DNA from: Metopolophium dirhodum
Lineage: Eukaryota > Arthropoda > Insecta > Hemiptera > Aphididae
Direction of reading: 5' to 3'
DNA length: 64,000 nt
Assembly: GCF_019925205.1 (NCBI RefSeq)
Contig: NC_083560.1
Location: forward strand, 58,326,270-58,390,269
Shown here one piece after another: positions 1 to 12,700 of the stretch (positions are counted from its first letter, which is position 1; every line of letters starts with the position of its first letter). Under the pieces are notes generated by a model. That model worked only from the letters and a program-made list of their open reading frames with translations, had not been told where the DNA came from and ran no database searches. Made by a program: the position numbers and the translations under genes.

Positions 1-2
1 AA

Positions 3-1613
3 CAATCAATTTGGCCATTGCTCTATTTCAGCTTAAGATGTGGAAGAATGGATGTTGCTACCTATTTTATTAAAAAATCTGGTTTAGCATTAGATGAATT
101 ACTAAGTGTTTTTGTTCACCTGAAAGAAGCCAATTTTACCGAACGTGTTTCTTCCAATATTAGCGTTACATTAAACAAATATTACAGAACTCTTCCAATG
201 TGTGATAATGCATTCAGGAAAATAATATTCTCATTGTTGGGTGTTGTGGAAGCCAATATTGAAAAAAAAGCTATGTCTAAGACAATTGAAGACAAGCTGT
301 GGATGTTATTAGTTGAACATTTTGCAAGCAAGTACATGGAAGATCCAAACGGGTTAGATTACTGTTCGTTACAAAGATATATTTTGGACAACGGTAAACA
401 TTACATGGACCAGCCTCATGTATACTTTGAGTTATTGTTTTTGATTGGGCAGTTTGAAAGTGCTATAGACTTCTTATATCACAGTATTAAGTTTTCCAAT
501 CATGCCGTGCATATAGCCATCGCTTTGAACGAAAAACATTTATTAGCCACCCCTGAATATTTACAAGCCCCGTTTTTATCTAATGAGAACGTTGATACTA
601 AGTTTGTGCTTCTGAATTATACAAGATTGATTTTATTATTTTGCAATAAGTTTCAATCAACCCATCCTCGTTATGCAACATATTATTATTATTTCTTAAG
701 AAATGTGAAAAGTCCAACTCTGACTGAAAACTTGTTTCACAAGTGCGTTGCAGATCTGGCAACGACTTTTGATGGGGACATGTGTTATTATATGTTTGGG
801 TGTATGGCCGAAAATAAAAATTTTACAGTAAGTATTTTACACGATATTTTCGATTATTACACTGTTACAGCTATAATTGATAAAACACTAGAATTAACAC
901 TGGAAATAAATAAACTTGAAGTTGCCTTTAAGCTCTATAGCTTTACATCAAAATATAAGGCTGCATACGGTGTTTTGAATAGTATACTGAGTTTTGCTAT
1001 TTACAATTATTATGATGTTTTTGATCAAGCTATGACTGATGACAAGTGTAAAATTGTAAATAAAAACTTTTATGACCGGGTTTACTCATATTTGGAGGAA
1101 TATAACAATGATATATACCGTTACAAGATTTACCTTAAGGAAGAACCAAATATTAGTCCCAATTTGTCAACATTTCATGTCTTACGTAATATGTATTTAT
1201 TTTTCTATTATTCTTCTAAGTACGAATTTCTTTTAGCCATTGAGAAGGCCAGTGATACAGGTCTAGTACCATTAACTAGTGAAGATGCAAAACGATGTTT
1301 AAATAATTGCACCAATTGTGATGAAATTATACAGAGAAACATAAATAATTTAATAAAGTTATTAGTTAGTGTGTTGTGTAAAGAACATTCTAAAATTTTA
1401 AAACATCAAAATACCTCCATAAAAGAAGATTTATTAATTGAAGAAGTGGACAATGATGTTTTTGATCAAAGCACAGAGGTTGGATGGACAATATGGAAAC
1501 TTCAGAAAACCATTAGAGTTATATATTTATTCACTGCAAAATTACCGGTACATATTGCTCTTGATGCGGTTGAATATATTTCAAATAATGCATCAAACAT
1601 GCAACTCGGCTGA
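3..1613 (+). CDS. Nup93: Nuclear pore complex protein Nup93 (Nic96 family), C-terminal part
   Basis: Nup93 is a scaffold nucleoporin of the inner ring, linking Nup205/Nup188 and the Nup62 channel complex. The reading frame is open from the left edge (codon frame at position 3) to TGA at 1611-1613, about 536 residues, so the N-terminal part lies upstream of the window. The family signature near the start is IWPLLYFSLRCGRMDVA, matching the vertebrate W-x-(I/L)-YYCLRCGD segment. It is followed by an EDKLWMLL block, PHVYFELLFLIGQFESAIDF (human LYFQVLFLTAQFEAAVAF), a CHAVHVAL-like HAVHIAIAL, and a C-terminal LITFAG-like helix. The protein appears all-helical, with no membrane segment. No intron is needed in this 1.6-kb stretch. 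A possible AATAAA poly(A) signal lies at 2008-2013. The family call is firm; the exact 5' structure is not visible. Confidence 0.93.
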   Translation, partial: QSIWPLLYFSLRCGRMDVATYFIKKSGLALDELLSVFVHLKEANFTERVSSNISVTLNKYYRTLPMCDNAFRKIIFSLLGVVEANIEKKAMSKTIEDKLWMLLVEHFASKYMEDPNGLDYCSLQRYILDNGKHYMDQPHVYFELLFLIGQFESAIDFLYHSIKFSNHAVHIAIALNEKHLLATPEYLQAPFLSNENVDTKFVLLNYTRLILLFCNKFQSTHPRYATYYYYFLRNVKSPTLTENLFHKCVADLATTFDGDMCYYMFGCMAENKNFTVSILHDIFDYYTVTAIIDKTLELTLEINKLEVAFKLYSFTSKYKAAYGVLNSILSFAIYNYYDVFDQAMTDDKCKIVNKNFYDRVYSYLEEYNNDIYRYKIYLKEEPNISPNLSTFHVLRNMYLFFYYSSKYEFLLAIEKASDTGLVPLTSEDAKRCLNNCTNCDEIIQRNINNLIKLLVSVLCKEHSKILKHQNTSIKEDLLIEEVDNDVFDQSTEVGWTIWKLQKTIRVIYLFTAKLPVHIALDAVEYISNNASNMQLG

Positions 1614-2372
1614 GAACTAAAAAATCATTTAGATGATAAAATATGTATATTAACTTAATAATTGTTTTTTTAACAATATAATATTATTAACTAAAATATT
1701 TTTCATTCAGTTTAAATTTTTAAAATTATATATTATTTGTTATTTAATAAGGGTAGCAGTTTTATTAAAACTGTTTATTTTTGAGATTCTCACATTGTTT
1801 ATAATACCATTTAATATTTATTGAAACCTTGTTAAAAAATTGTGTTTTTTTTTTAATATTATAGTAAACGATTTTTATTTTTATTTTTCTAATTATCATT
1901 TTGTAAATAATTTTTTATACCATGGTAAAAATGTTATAAGTTTAAAAGTTATCTAAGGTTAGACCAATTTTGAGCTGTTTGATTTGTTATGACTTTAATG
2001 ACCTTGTAATAAACAATTTATCAAACTGTTTCGTAAATACCAGAGTTATGTTAATAATCTCCATGAACATGCCTTTGTCTCACAAACATAAATATGTATA
2101 TTTTTTAAAAATTCTAAATATTGTACAAGGTACAACAATATCAGCTGTCAACAGATATAGATTTTATTTAACATATATTTATATACCTATATCTTTTGAT
2201 TCCTTTAAATAATAGAATAGGAAAATTAAAATATATATTAAGAAATATTCATATAAAGAAAAAAAGTTAGTTATGAATATAATAATAATAATAAATATAG
2301 TAATATTTTAATAATATTATTACTTTTATTTATGCCAAATTATTTATTAATTTGTATAGGTAATTATAAAAA
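1614..2372. other. AT-rich 3' flank of Nup93
   Basis: This is very AT-rich non-coding sequence. It contains a candidate poly(A) signal AATAAA at 2008-2013 for Nup93. I see no other gene or clear element. Confidence 0.5.
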
Positions 2373-4320
2373 GTGGGTAAGTGGATGTTGCTTGGCTGTA
2401 TAGTATGTTACAAGTGAGTCACTGTATAATGGATTGTATTACATTTTGTATTGAATTCAATGATATAATTCTGAACGGAGACGGTTAGTCAGTCTGGATG
2501 TTGTATATTGTTATTATTTATTATAGGCTGTAAGTTGAATTAATATTATAAATAATTACAACAAAATAACTAAAATCGTTATTTAAATTTTTATTTTTAT
2601 TTGTTTCTATGGTGATGCTAAGAAAACTAAGTGTCTAAGTATAGTAGATAGAAGACTAGTATAGGTTACTATACATATTAGTATCGGTTTATGAAATTAA
2701 TTATAAATCAACTAATAAATGAAATGCATACAGTTTTAGATTCTGAGCAGAACGAGGAAGCTAGTGGTTTTACAATAATATTTATTTATTTATTCATTCA
2801 CCTTTTTTTTATCCTGTATACAACATTTTTACCAGAAGGAGTTCTTTGATTTCAACATAATATAGTATTTTATCTTTTAGCAAATTGAATCAAGATGGTA
2901 CTTTAGAGAGTTCATTTTTCGATTTTCTTAATAGTTATTTAATGTATATTCTATGCTAAAAGTTTCATTTAGCCACAAATAATATTTTTAAATTACAATT
3001 TACAGCATCAGAGTGTTACTGCTGGGTGACTTCTCTCATCACGTCTCCACGTATTGTATATATATACAATTACAGATTGTATTATACAATCCAATAAATG
3101 TTTAAAAAAAAAATACAACAAAATAACAAAAAATTGTTATTCTTGGTATTAATATGTAATTTCGTCCAAATTTGAACTTATAATGTCTGTAAAAAAACTA
3201 TGCTTATATATTTTTTAGATTGAACTATATTATGAGAATCATTGTTTTAAATTTTACATTTTGATCTATACAAGTTGAACATTTTATAAATTTTTAACTA
3301 CAAATTAGTACAAAATCATTTTTAAATTTGATGCATTTTTATTGATACAATTTGTCAACAGATTCATAAAAAATTTTCTTTTTAAATCTAAGTTTGTAAA
3401 AAGTAATATAAGATTTCTCATAAGTTTTTCTACCTCTATCAAAAAAAAAAAAATGTCTAAAAGCAACTCAAATTAAATTTTTATGAGTGTTTGAAGTTCA
3501 TATAATTACAATATTGGATATTCACTCCATTTCTCATGTAACGATTTTGTTATTTTATTGTAATTAAAAAACGAATAACTGTATATACATGAAAATTTTA
3601 CTGAATGTTTATATTTTCATTGTCTCATACAATTTTGAAAATATTTTGACTCTTTTTGAATTGTTCACGGACATTGTCAGTTTTCAATTTTTTTAGTTTT
3701 TTTTTCTATAATTGTCAACACAATTTTATTTGTTGGGCCAAAAAGCGTGAAGATTTAATACAAGAATCCTACTATTTTGTTACAATAGCAGTTGAAAAAT
3801 ATTAAAAATACAAAGGCACATTTTTTTATAATCATTTAAGTTCGAATTTTGACGAAATTTATCAAATTAAGAATTAATTACAAATTTTTTAGTAGTTAAA
3901 TATGTATAAAATGTTCAAATTTTAAAGCTAAGGTTTTAAAATTTAAAATAAAGTTCCACGTAAGTAATTAATTCTATTACCAAAAAATCTAAAAAATACA
4001 TAAACACAGTTTATTTTTATAGTTATTTTAAGTTCTATTTGGACGAAATTACATATTAAAAAACAAAGAATAATTATTTTAGTTATTTTGTTGTAATTTT
4101 ATAATATTAATTCAACTTATAAGCTACTGTATTAATAATCAGTAATAACAATATAAATATAATATAAAATATCCACACTGACAAATTGTCACCACTCACA
4201 ATCGTTTTTCGTATACAATGATATTAGGTATACCACTGAGTTCAAATGTAATACCATTCATTATAAAATAGTGGGTCACTTATAACCTACTTTACAGCAG
4301 AGCGACATCCACTTACCCAC
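2373..4320. mobile_element. Non-autonomous DNA transposon with ~240-bp terminal inverted repeats (GTGGGTAAGTGGATGT family)
   Basis: The left end starts GTGGGTAAGTGGATGT at 2373 and the right end finishes with its complement ACATCCACTTACCCAC at 4320. The inverted similarity continues inward for about 240 bases (2373-2610 against 4080-4320) and includes the ACGGTTAGTCAGTCTGGAT block and its counterpart near 4178-4200. No coding sequence is visible between the arms. The flanks are A/T runs, so no target duplication can be read. Related broken copies lie at 10931-12260, 44180-44345, 45915-45963, 59200-59975 and 60786-61420. I do not assign a superfamily. Confidence 0.75.
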
Positions 4321-5216
4321 ATTTTTTTTTTGAAGATCAAATAATTGAAAACTTATTATAATTTGGTATATTATTTTCATTTAAAAGACTGTGAATAAAA
4401 ATTATTCAACAGTACATTGTTCCCAATACAAAAATATTGTAAAAGAAGTTCTCAACTCTCAAGTACCAACAAATATAAATATTGTTTTCGGTCACTTGCG
4501 TTTTCAATGTATAAAAAAATATTGTCCTAATTATTGTCTCTATTATTAATATAGATAGATTTGAAGTATTTGCTTTAGTTACTGCAATAATTTTTATTCA
4601 AGTTAACCCTATTGGTATAATAATATTCGTGTTAAGAATATTTATATGAAAACATTTTTTTAGAATCTCAATGTGAACTCTATTGGTTCTATTATATTAT
4701 GATGAAAACACTATACATGCCCAAGATAATTGTTTGATTATTGTTTTTAATTTACTTCATTCGCTTAATTTACATATGCCTATTTATTCAAATGTATATG
4801 CCGCCATGGTGTAGGTATATGTATTAATAACCTTATCGGTGACTCAGGTTAATAATATTGTGAACGGGTATTTAGCAAATTAATAATAATCAAAAATCGT
4901 CTATGCGCTTTATTAGGTACCTATCTAATGCCCGTTTAGATGCTTTTTTTTTTATTAATGTCTATAGAAAAAGATATATTGAATGCTTTGAAGTTTGAAT
5001 ATATTTTGGACATTAATAAAAACTCATCTCATAGACTTTATCTAAATTATTATTGTACACATAGGTAATTATATAAATATATAATTATAATATTCGATTT
5101 GTCATACTGTTACTGATTTATACCTATGTATTGATATATTTTACATTATCTTTGTAATCAACATAGAAATAGTTCCTAAATCCTAATTCTTATAAAATGT
5201 GGGTAAAGGTAGAATT
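4321..5216. other. Intergenic AT-rich DNA, no gene seen
   Basis: No reading frame, splice pattern or inverted-repeat element was recognised here. Confidence 0.4.
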
Positions 5217-5224
5217 GTAGAAAT

Positions 5225-5486
5225 CAGTTGCATATCCAGGATTTTTTTCGGGGGGGAGGAGGGAGGGGGCTGATCAACTTTTACACTTTCACACATTAAA
5301 TACGTACTACTACAGATAGATAATGGAAAAGTGTTAATAATTATAGTAAATTTTTAAATATTTTAAATACAATTATGAGACTTTTTGAGCGACTATCATA
5401 GACCATTAAAATAATTTTTTAATTTTCTTAACATTTGGGGGGGGGGGCTACAACTCCCTCACCACCTCCCCCTGGCTACGCCACTG
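5225..5486. mobile_element. hAT-type MITE (262 bp) with 8-bp target duplication
   Basis: The ends are CAGTTGCATATCCAGG and, inverted, CAGTGGCGTAGCCAGG. The flanking 8-mer GTAGAAAT is identical on both sides (5217-5224 and 5487-5494), which is the hAT superfamily duplication length. Two poly-G tracts lie inside. No coding capacity is present. Confidence 0.88.
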
Positions 5487-5494
5487 GTAGAAAT

Positions 5495-6759
5495 AAAATT
5501 GAGAAAAATGTAATAGTTTAAGTTGGGCCATTAAATGTAGGATAATGGCCGGTTGCTTACAGAGAATAGTGGGCCGAGACCCTTCCGGGCAGGCCCTGTT
5601 AGGTGCACAACACTATACCACTTGTTGCTGGATTAAATATCGGCTAAAAATTTTAATTTTTGATGGTAAACGGAAATAGTTTAGACCAAAAATTATTTGG
5701 AGGAAAATGAACATTGGAGGTAAACGGTATTTAATTTTTGGAAGATAATGGACCTGACAACTAGTACAGCAGAGTAAACTCGGCAATATTTTTATAATAA
5801 TTAAAATATGTACCTTTAAATAAATATAATTTTTATTAATATAATATATAGCTAGGCATAATGAAGTAAAAATGTATTGAATTGATCTGAATACCCGTAT
5901 ATGTAACTAGGACTTATTATAAGTCTAATAAAATAGGACATAGGTGATAGCAAAATTCCAAAATGGCATTATTTTGGTTTTTATGTTATGATTTTTTTTC
6001 TTTAGTTATTCGTTTTTGATTTGGTTTTATTGTTTTGATGTTTATTTTTTATTTTTTTCTCTGTTTACCGATTTAATCTTATTTATTTTAATATTGACCG
6101 ATCAGTTTTTAATTTTATGGATAGTGACTACTAACGTATTATACTATTGTATGCAAAAACAAAAATAAAATAATAAATTATTATTAAATTTTATTAAATA
6201 AAAAATTGATTACAAATATTTCTATGTAAATAGATAAGGAATCAGTCGACGAAATATCTAAGAATCTCGCGCATTTTAGAATTTGTCCGACACAGACATA
6301 GATAATAAAGATATCTTTATTATCTATGGACACAGATCACAAGCAAACTGCAAAGGGGAACTCGTTTATTTTTTATTTAAATTTGGTCTCTACTGTTGTA
6401 ACTTCAAACTTGGAGTGTGGTTGTAGTCTGATCCGAATATTTTATCCGTGATTTCAGATAAGTTTTTTCACTTTCGCCGCTTCTACCATAACCTACAAAA
6501 TATCGTGTTATCATTATCTCACGTGCGTGAAAGCGCGAAAGCAAATGTGTTATTATCGTGGTTTTAAATTTTAATATTTCAGAATAATTTGAGGTTTAAT
6601 AATATTACTTTTTATACATTTCAATCGCTTGTATTCGTTTCTTTCCACTTCTCAGCTCAACACTTTAATACACTACCTTCGTCGTCTTAAGCTCCTTGCC
6701 CGTCCGAAGGCTCAACCAATAACTCGAACACTGCTTCTAACAATACCTGTGACTGAACG
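5495..6759. other. Upstream region of NAF1
   Basis: This is AT-rich non-coding DNA that should hold the NAF1 promoter and 5' UTR. It contains a 32-nt perfect palindrome at 6297-6328. From about 6400 the composition becomes less AT-rich, consistent with a promoter/5' UTR, but I see no TATA box I can defend. Confidence 0.4.
6297..6328. repeat. Perfect 32-nt palindrome upstream of NAF1
   Basis: Two 16-nt arms, CATAGATAATAAAGAT and its exact complement, abut with no spacer. It lies about 430 bases before the NAF1 start codon. It could be a short MITE remnant or a cruciform-forming site. Confidence 0.8.
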
Positions 6760-9700
6760 ATGGACGATCAAATTTCCGATTCGTCTGACGAATACACTCC
6801 TGACGTTAATAACGAGTGAGTGTACCATCATACTAAGTAGCATAACTTAAAAGTTTCAGCCTGTGAGTGGAATATATAGTGTGTGCTTGAACGGGTTAGA
6901 AACAATTTTTGAATCAAATTCACTACCAGAAATGGTGTTTTTAAATTAAATGTCTAACTTTTTCATGTAGTTTATTACCACTATTTTACAAATAGTTGTT
7001 TATACAAAAGCACTCATATTTTGAACCTACAGCATAACTATTTAACTAAGTTAAATCATTGTTCCTGTTGTCAAATACTAAAGCTGTGTCTTAAAGGTTT
7101 CATGTATATTAACAAAATAAAATACTTAATAATTTGTGTACAGTTATTATTGGAATATAGATCTTATTCCACATATTGCGTTCTCATAATTGAATATGGT
7201 TTTTTTTCATATATTTTATAGATCATTAATTGTAAATGGACTTTTTGGAATTGCTGATGAAGAAAATAATGTTGAGAATACGACAGCTCAGGAATTTAGT
7301 AATGATATTAATATGGAAGCAGAAGAAGTAGTTGAAACAATAATTAATAAACTGTGAGCATCTACCTTTCATATTTGAATTTTGTTCTTGTTTTTTTTTT
7401 TTTTAATATTAAGTTAACAACCATGAATTAGTAATATTATGTATAATAATATGTTATGTTAAGTATAATTATGGCATACTATTAAAAATTAAAAATGATC
7501 AAACGCATCATTATGTTTAAATTATAAGCTAATTATGGTTTATAACAAATCTGTAACTGTAGATTGTTCATGATAACGGAGTAAGGAGTAAGTTTTTTTT
7601 GTTTTCCGTGTGTATGTTAATAATGTTTGATATTTGTATTATATATGTTCAATTTTGTAATTTTCATACCTTTTTAGTTGTAATGAAAGTGATCAACGTG
7701 TTATAAAAACCACCGAACAAAAGAATTTCAATAATATTAAAGATCATAACAACAGTGATTGTGTTCAAACAGCAGAGAGTAATTGTTTTGGTAGTCGTAT
7801 GATATGGTAAGTCATAAACCCATATTTTAAAGAACTTTTATTAGATTAGCTAAACTTTGGTACCTGGTATTTCCCTAAAAGATACCTAAATATTTATCCA
7901 GTTTATGTAAATTTAATTAATTTCAAATTTCAAAATTGTATAGAGCTATGTTGTGTTAAAATATTGAAATTTTTAAAACAATTACCAGTTGTCTTAGTAC
8001 TAAAAAAAATGTAAATATTGTACAAATAATATTTTTATTCATGAACGATTTGGCCACCTCATGAGTTATTAATTAATTAATTAATGTAGTTATTTGTTAG
8101 TGTTTATAATTCCGGTTTGATTTTAATATTAATATTTTTAAATTGTGTAGTCATAAATGCACTATTGTATCCTCTCTCCGACCCATGTACATCATATCAA
8201 ATTTGTGTTCAGATGAACTGTTACTTGTTGGCTTTAAGATTAGAGTGAATTGGCTTATTATCAAACTTGAAGGTAATAATTTTATCTAAGATACTTTATA
8301 GTATTTTATTAATATATTAATTTTAAAACAAGTAATGAACATTTTAAAATTGTTATAACTCACTTATTTAAAATTAAGATTTCGATAAAAGCATTTGAAG
8401 TGTTGAATATGGGTCAGAGACAGAAAACAAAAATAAGCGTTTTGACATCCTAATAATAGTGGGTTGTATGTATTTAAAAATAAAGATTATTTAATTGTTA
8501 AATTATGTATTTATATGTATTAATAAAGTTTTTTTTAGCTCGGAGTCAGCTGATTTGGATCACGCAGAATTACCGTACTCGTTTGCTAGTATATCTAAAA
8601 ATTATGAAAAATCAAAGCAAGTATTCATCTATTAATTTAAAAAGTTATATTAGATATTTTATAGAGTGTTTTCCTTCAACAGGCTGGTATTATTTATTTA
8701 TCTTTAATTTTTTTTTTAAATATCTTAACTGAATATTTAGATCTCATTTAAAAAGTTAATTTAGTGCATTTAGAAATATGCATATTTCAAAGTCTGGATT
8801 AAGATAATTTAGGGCCCGGGGCCAAAGAATTTTAGGGGCTCATAAACATAATGATTAATATTGGTGACACAAAAATAAAAATATTTCAGATAAAAAAATG
8901 ATATTTATTTGATACTTTTTTAAATACAAAAATTAAAATGTAATTTGTATAAGTAATTTTTTCTCGCTTTTTGGGAAGCAAACTCTTCGGACAGTACCTA
9001 CTGTCAAATTATATGAGTCAGTCAGTCATATATACAGGGAAGGGGGATTTGGAAAATTAATAGTTGTGTAATTTATTTAAATCCATCATCTATGACCCTC
9101 CTCCCCCGAAAACTATTAGGAGCCTCCCCCCAAAGAAATTAACCTTGTTAATGACACTGATATGAATATATGACTTCAACGGACAACTGTACAAGACCTG
9201 TATGGTTTGCGTTCAAAAAACAACATAAATAAAATTTGTTTTACTAATAAGTAGGTTAGAAGCCAATAACTATATGTTTTTATCATCCAAAACAGTTTAA
9301 TTGCTTTATCTATAATAGCTAGTCATAATGTTAAAATTTTCGAAAATTTGTAATTTACGGTATTCTCATAAATCCCATTTCCTTATCATGATCGTTCTGC
9401 TAAAAATTAGATGATATTACGATAGGATAATAATAATCTACTATCCATAATATATTAGGAAAGGTAGTACCTGCCCACAGTATTGATATCCGCTGTGGGA
9501 TCCCTGGCCCCTCTCAACGCGGGCTGGCATATTTATAAGTATAAATCATTTAATACAGAACACTCTTTTAGAATACCAAAGTTACTTAACAATATTTACA
9601 TTTTTATGACATTATATCTAAGTTTTAAATATTTTTCATAGAAAATCTGATGCTTCAAAGGATTTGGTTAAGACACAGGGAAATTTAACAAATTGCGATA

Positions 9701-12700
9701 TATTGCCCGAACCGGATTCTAAGTAATTTGTATTAATCTCTCTATATTATGTACTATCAAACCTTTGACTAAAGTTATTTTTGTTTTTAGGTCAACTGTT
9801 GTATTATCCAAAGGAAACTTACCATCAACACTCTCTTTAATTTCTACAAATTACCAGGACTCAAGGTATATATTTTATAATTTGTTTTTGTTTATTTTAT
9901 AAAAATGTGTTTAAAATAATTTATTTTAGTCAATATAAATACTCCTCTAGTTTATATTCATATTTTTTAATCTAAAAAAGTCTGTTAGTATAATCGAAAT
10001 TGGACAAATTAACGGGGCCATTTAGACGCTATGCTATTCTGACACAATCATGTAGATAAAAGGACAAATAATGTAAATAAAGTTAAAAATAATTTCGGCT
10101 AGTAATTATAATTTAAGTTTATGTTCTAATAAAATAACAAATATAATAATTATAAAAATAAATATGAAATATATTAGTTGTACAACTTTAATAAATTACT
10201 TTTTTTTATAATGATAATATACAATATGTTATGAAATAATTTGAGCCATTTATAAATAAATTATAAGAAAGTTTTTAAACCAATCAAATATAATAAATAT
10301 AAATAAGTTTTTGTGTAAATTTAATGTACTAAAATATTTTGAGCTATTCCTCTTAAGGGGCCTCGCTACGGTCATTATTTAAGGGACAACATTTAGGCAA
10401 TTTCTAATCTTGCATAGCCACCCGGGATCTATGAGTTAGTTGTAAATGATTATTAGTGTGAGTGAAATTAAATGCTGGTATCCTCTCACGTACGCGCATG
10501 AATATGTCAATAACTCGATAACCATATCAATTTGACTACACAAATTTTACATTTATTTTGACCAAATTTAAGTTAGTTAAGGCTGCCTAATTTTGAAAAA
10601 ATATTTGAGTTCAGCAGAAAAATGTATGTAGATCGTACAAAACATTTTCCATTTTCCATTTTTAATATTAATTTTAATTTTAATTATGATTCGAAAAAGT
10701 TGATATTTTCAAGTTTTCAATTACAATTCACAATTTTATAAAATTTAGTTTTTACAAAGTGCCTTGTAGAATCTATGAACAATTTTCTGGAGAGTTCAAA
10801 TTTTTTTTCAGAATCAAAATCGGACAACGTTAACTAACTTTAATTTTGTCAGTACTTTTTTAGGTTTTTTCAGCTAAAATTGAAGGCACTAGAGAGGCCC
10901 CTTAAAACTTAGATAATTAATTTTAAAAAGGTGGGTAAGTGGATGTCGCTCTGCTGTACAGTAAGTTACAAGTGGGCCACTGTAATGGATGGTGTTAAAT
11001 TTGAATTCAATGATATAATATCTTTGTATAAGAAAAACGATTCTGAGCGAAAACGGTCAGTCAGCCTATGCTATTACCAAGTATATTTGATGATATTATT
11101 GTGAATAAAGAAATTTATATTTAACCTATTTCCATGGAACCTTGTTTTAAATTTTCAATCCCTAGCTATAAAATGCTTATATAAAAAAATTGTGCCTATG
11201 GATTTCTAATATTTTTTAACTGCTATTGTAACATTATATCATCAGGAGCATTGCATTAAATGTTCACGCTTTCTCACCAAACAAATAAAATTTTATTAAT
11301 ATTTATAGAAAAAAAAACTAAAAAAATTGAAAACTGACAATGTCCGTAAACAGCTCAAAAAGAGTCAAATTATTTTCAAAATTTTATCGTGCACAAAAAA
11401 TGCTAATATAAACATTCAGTGAAATTTTCAAGTATCTACTGTCATTTGTTTTTTAATTACAACAAAATAAGAAAATTGTTACATGAGAAATCGAGTGAAT
11501 ATCAAATGTTGTAAAAATATGAATTTCAAATGGTCATAAAAATTTAATTTGACTTTCTTGTAGACATTATTTTTTTGATTAAGGTAGACAAACTTATGAG
11601 GAATCTTGTATTACATTTTCAATACTTAGATTTAAAAAGAAAAATTTTTATGAATTTCTAACTCAAAATAATTTCCAAATTTTCGTCATTTTTACGTATT
11701 TTGTCAATATTTGAACTTTAAATGCTTATAAAAAAAAATTGTGACTGGATTTTTAATTTTTTTTATCTGCCTTTGAAACAATAACTTAGGAGCCTTCTAT
11801 TACATTTTCAAGCTTTTTTAACCAACAAATAAAATTTTATTGATATTTATAGTAAAAAAACTAAAAACAATGGAAACTGAAAATGTCCGTCAACAGATTA
11901 AAATAAGTCAAAATATTTGGAAAATGTTATGGTGTATAGAAAATGCTAATATAAACATTCAGTCAAAATGTCATGTACCTACGATCATTTGTTATGGAGT
12001 TGCACCAAAAACCAAAATCCATTTTCTCAAAAACAGATTTTGCGTAAAAATTACTGTTTTTCACATCGCTAAATTTTTACTTTTAACCCCCCAAAGTACC
12101 AACTGTATTCACTTTCCTATCAGAAAAGTTACTGTTAAAGAAAATCCAAGCATTTTTACTGTCCTAAAAGGTGATGACAGACAAAAAAAATTAAAAAAAA
12201 AAAAAAACACATTGTAAATCAATACATTCATCGCTTCGCTCAGAATCTAAAATACAGGGAACATTTTAAATAAAACTAAAAAAAATTAAGCTTTGACCTA
12301 GTTAAAATTTTTCCGTAATATCTACATTTGGTATGCTTAATTTGAATGAATTGGACATTTCTAGAGTTATTAAAGCACTGTAACTAAAAAATACCAATTT
12401 TTTTTTTATTCTGTGAAAATATAGTGCTTTAATATAGAATAATTTTGGAAAAATGTTGTCAGACAACAGCTTCTGTGTTATAATATTGGTCGCGTTTTTT
12501 GTATGACATCATAAAATCACACCTTCTGACGGGTTGTATCTAATATACACGCATGGAATTTATTTTGCGCGATTAAAATAATTTTAGAAAAGAATTGATT
12601 AAAGGTACAAGTTATTAATGTACATTTTTAAAAAGGTTATACATTTCTTTAGATGGTCATATTATTTTTATTGTGTTTAAAATTTGTTTCAGGGTAGTTT

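Noticed and set aside
6629..6850. 73-codon frame overlapping the NAF1 start
   Set aside because: The NAF1 exon 1 frame (ATG 6760) gives an acidic N-terminus and a GTGAGT donor with matching phase; the other frame leads nowhere.
9470..9535. GC-rich stem-like stretch considered as a tRNA or SINE head
   Set aside because: I could not fold a cloverleaf or find box A and box B promoters.
11840..12217. 125-codon plus-strand frame in NAF1 intron 6
   Set aside because: It lies in a broken non-coding repeat copy, ends in a poly-Lys run from an A tract and has no recognisable motif.
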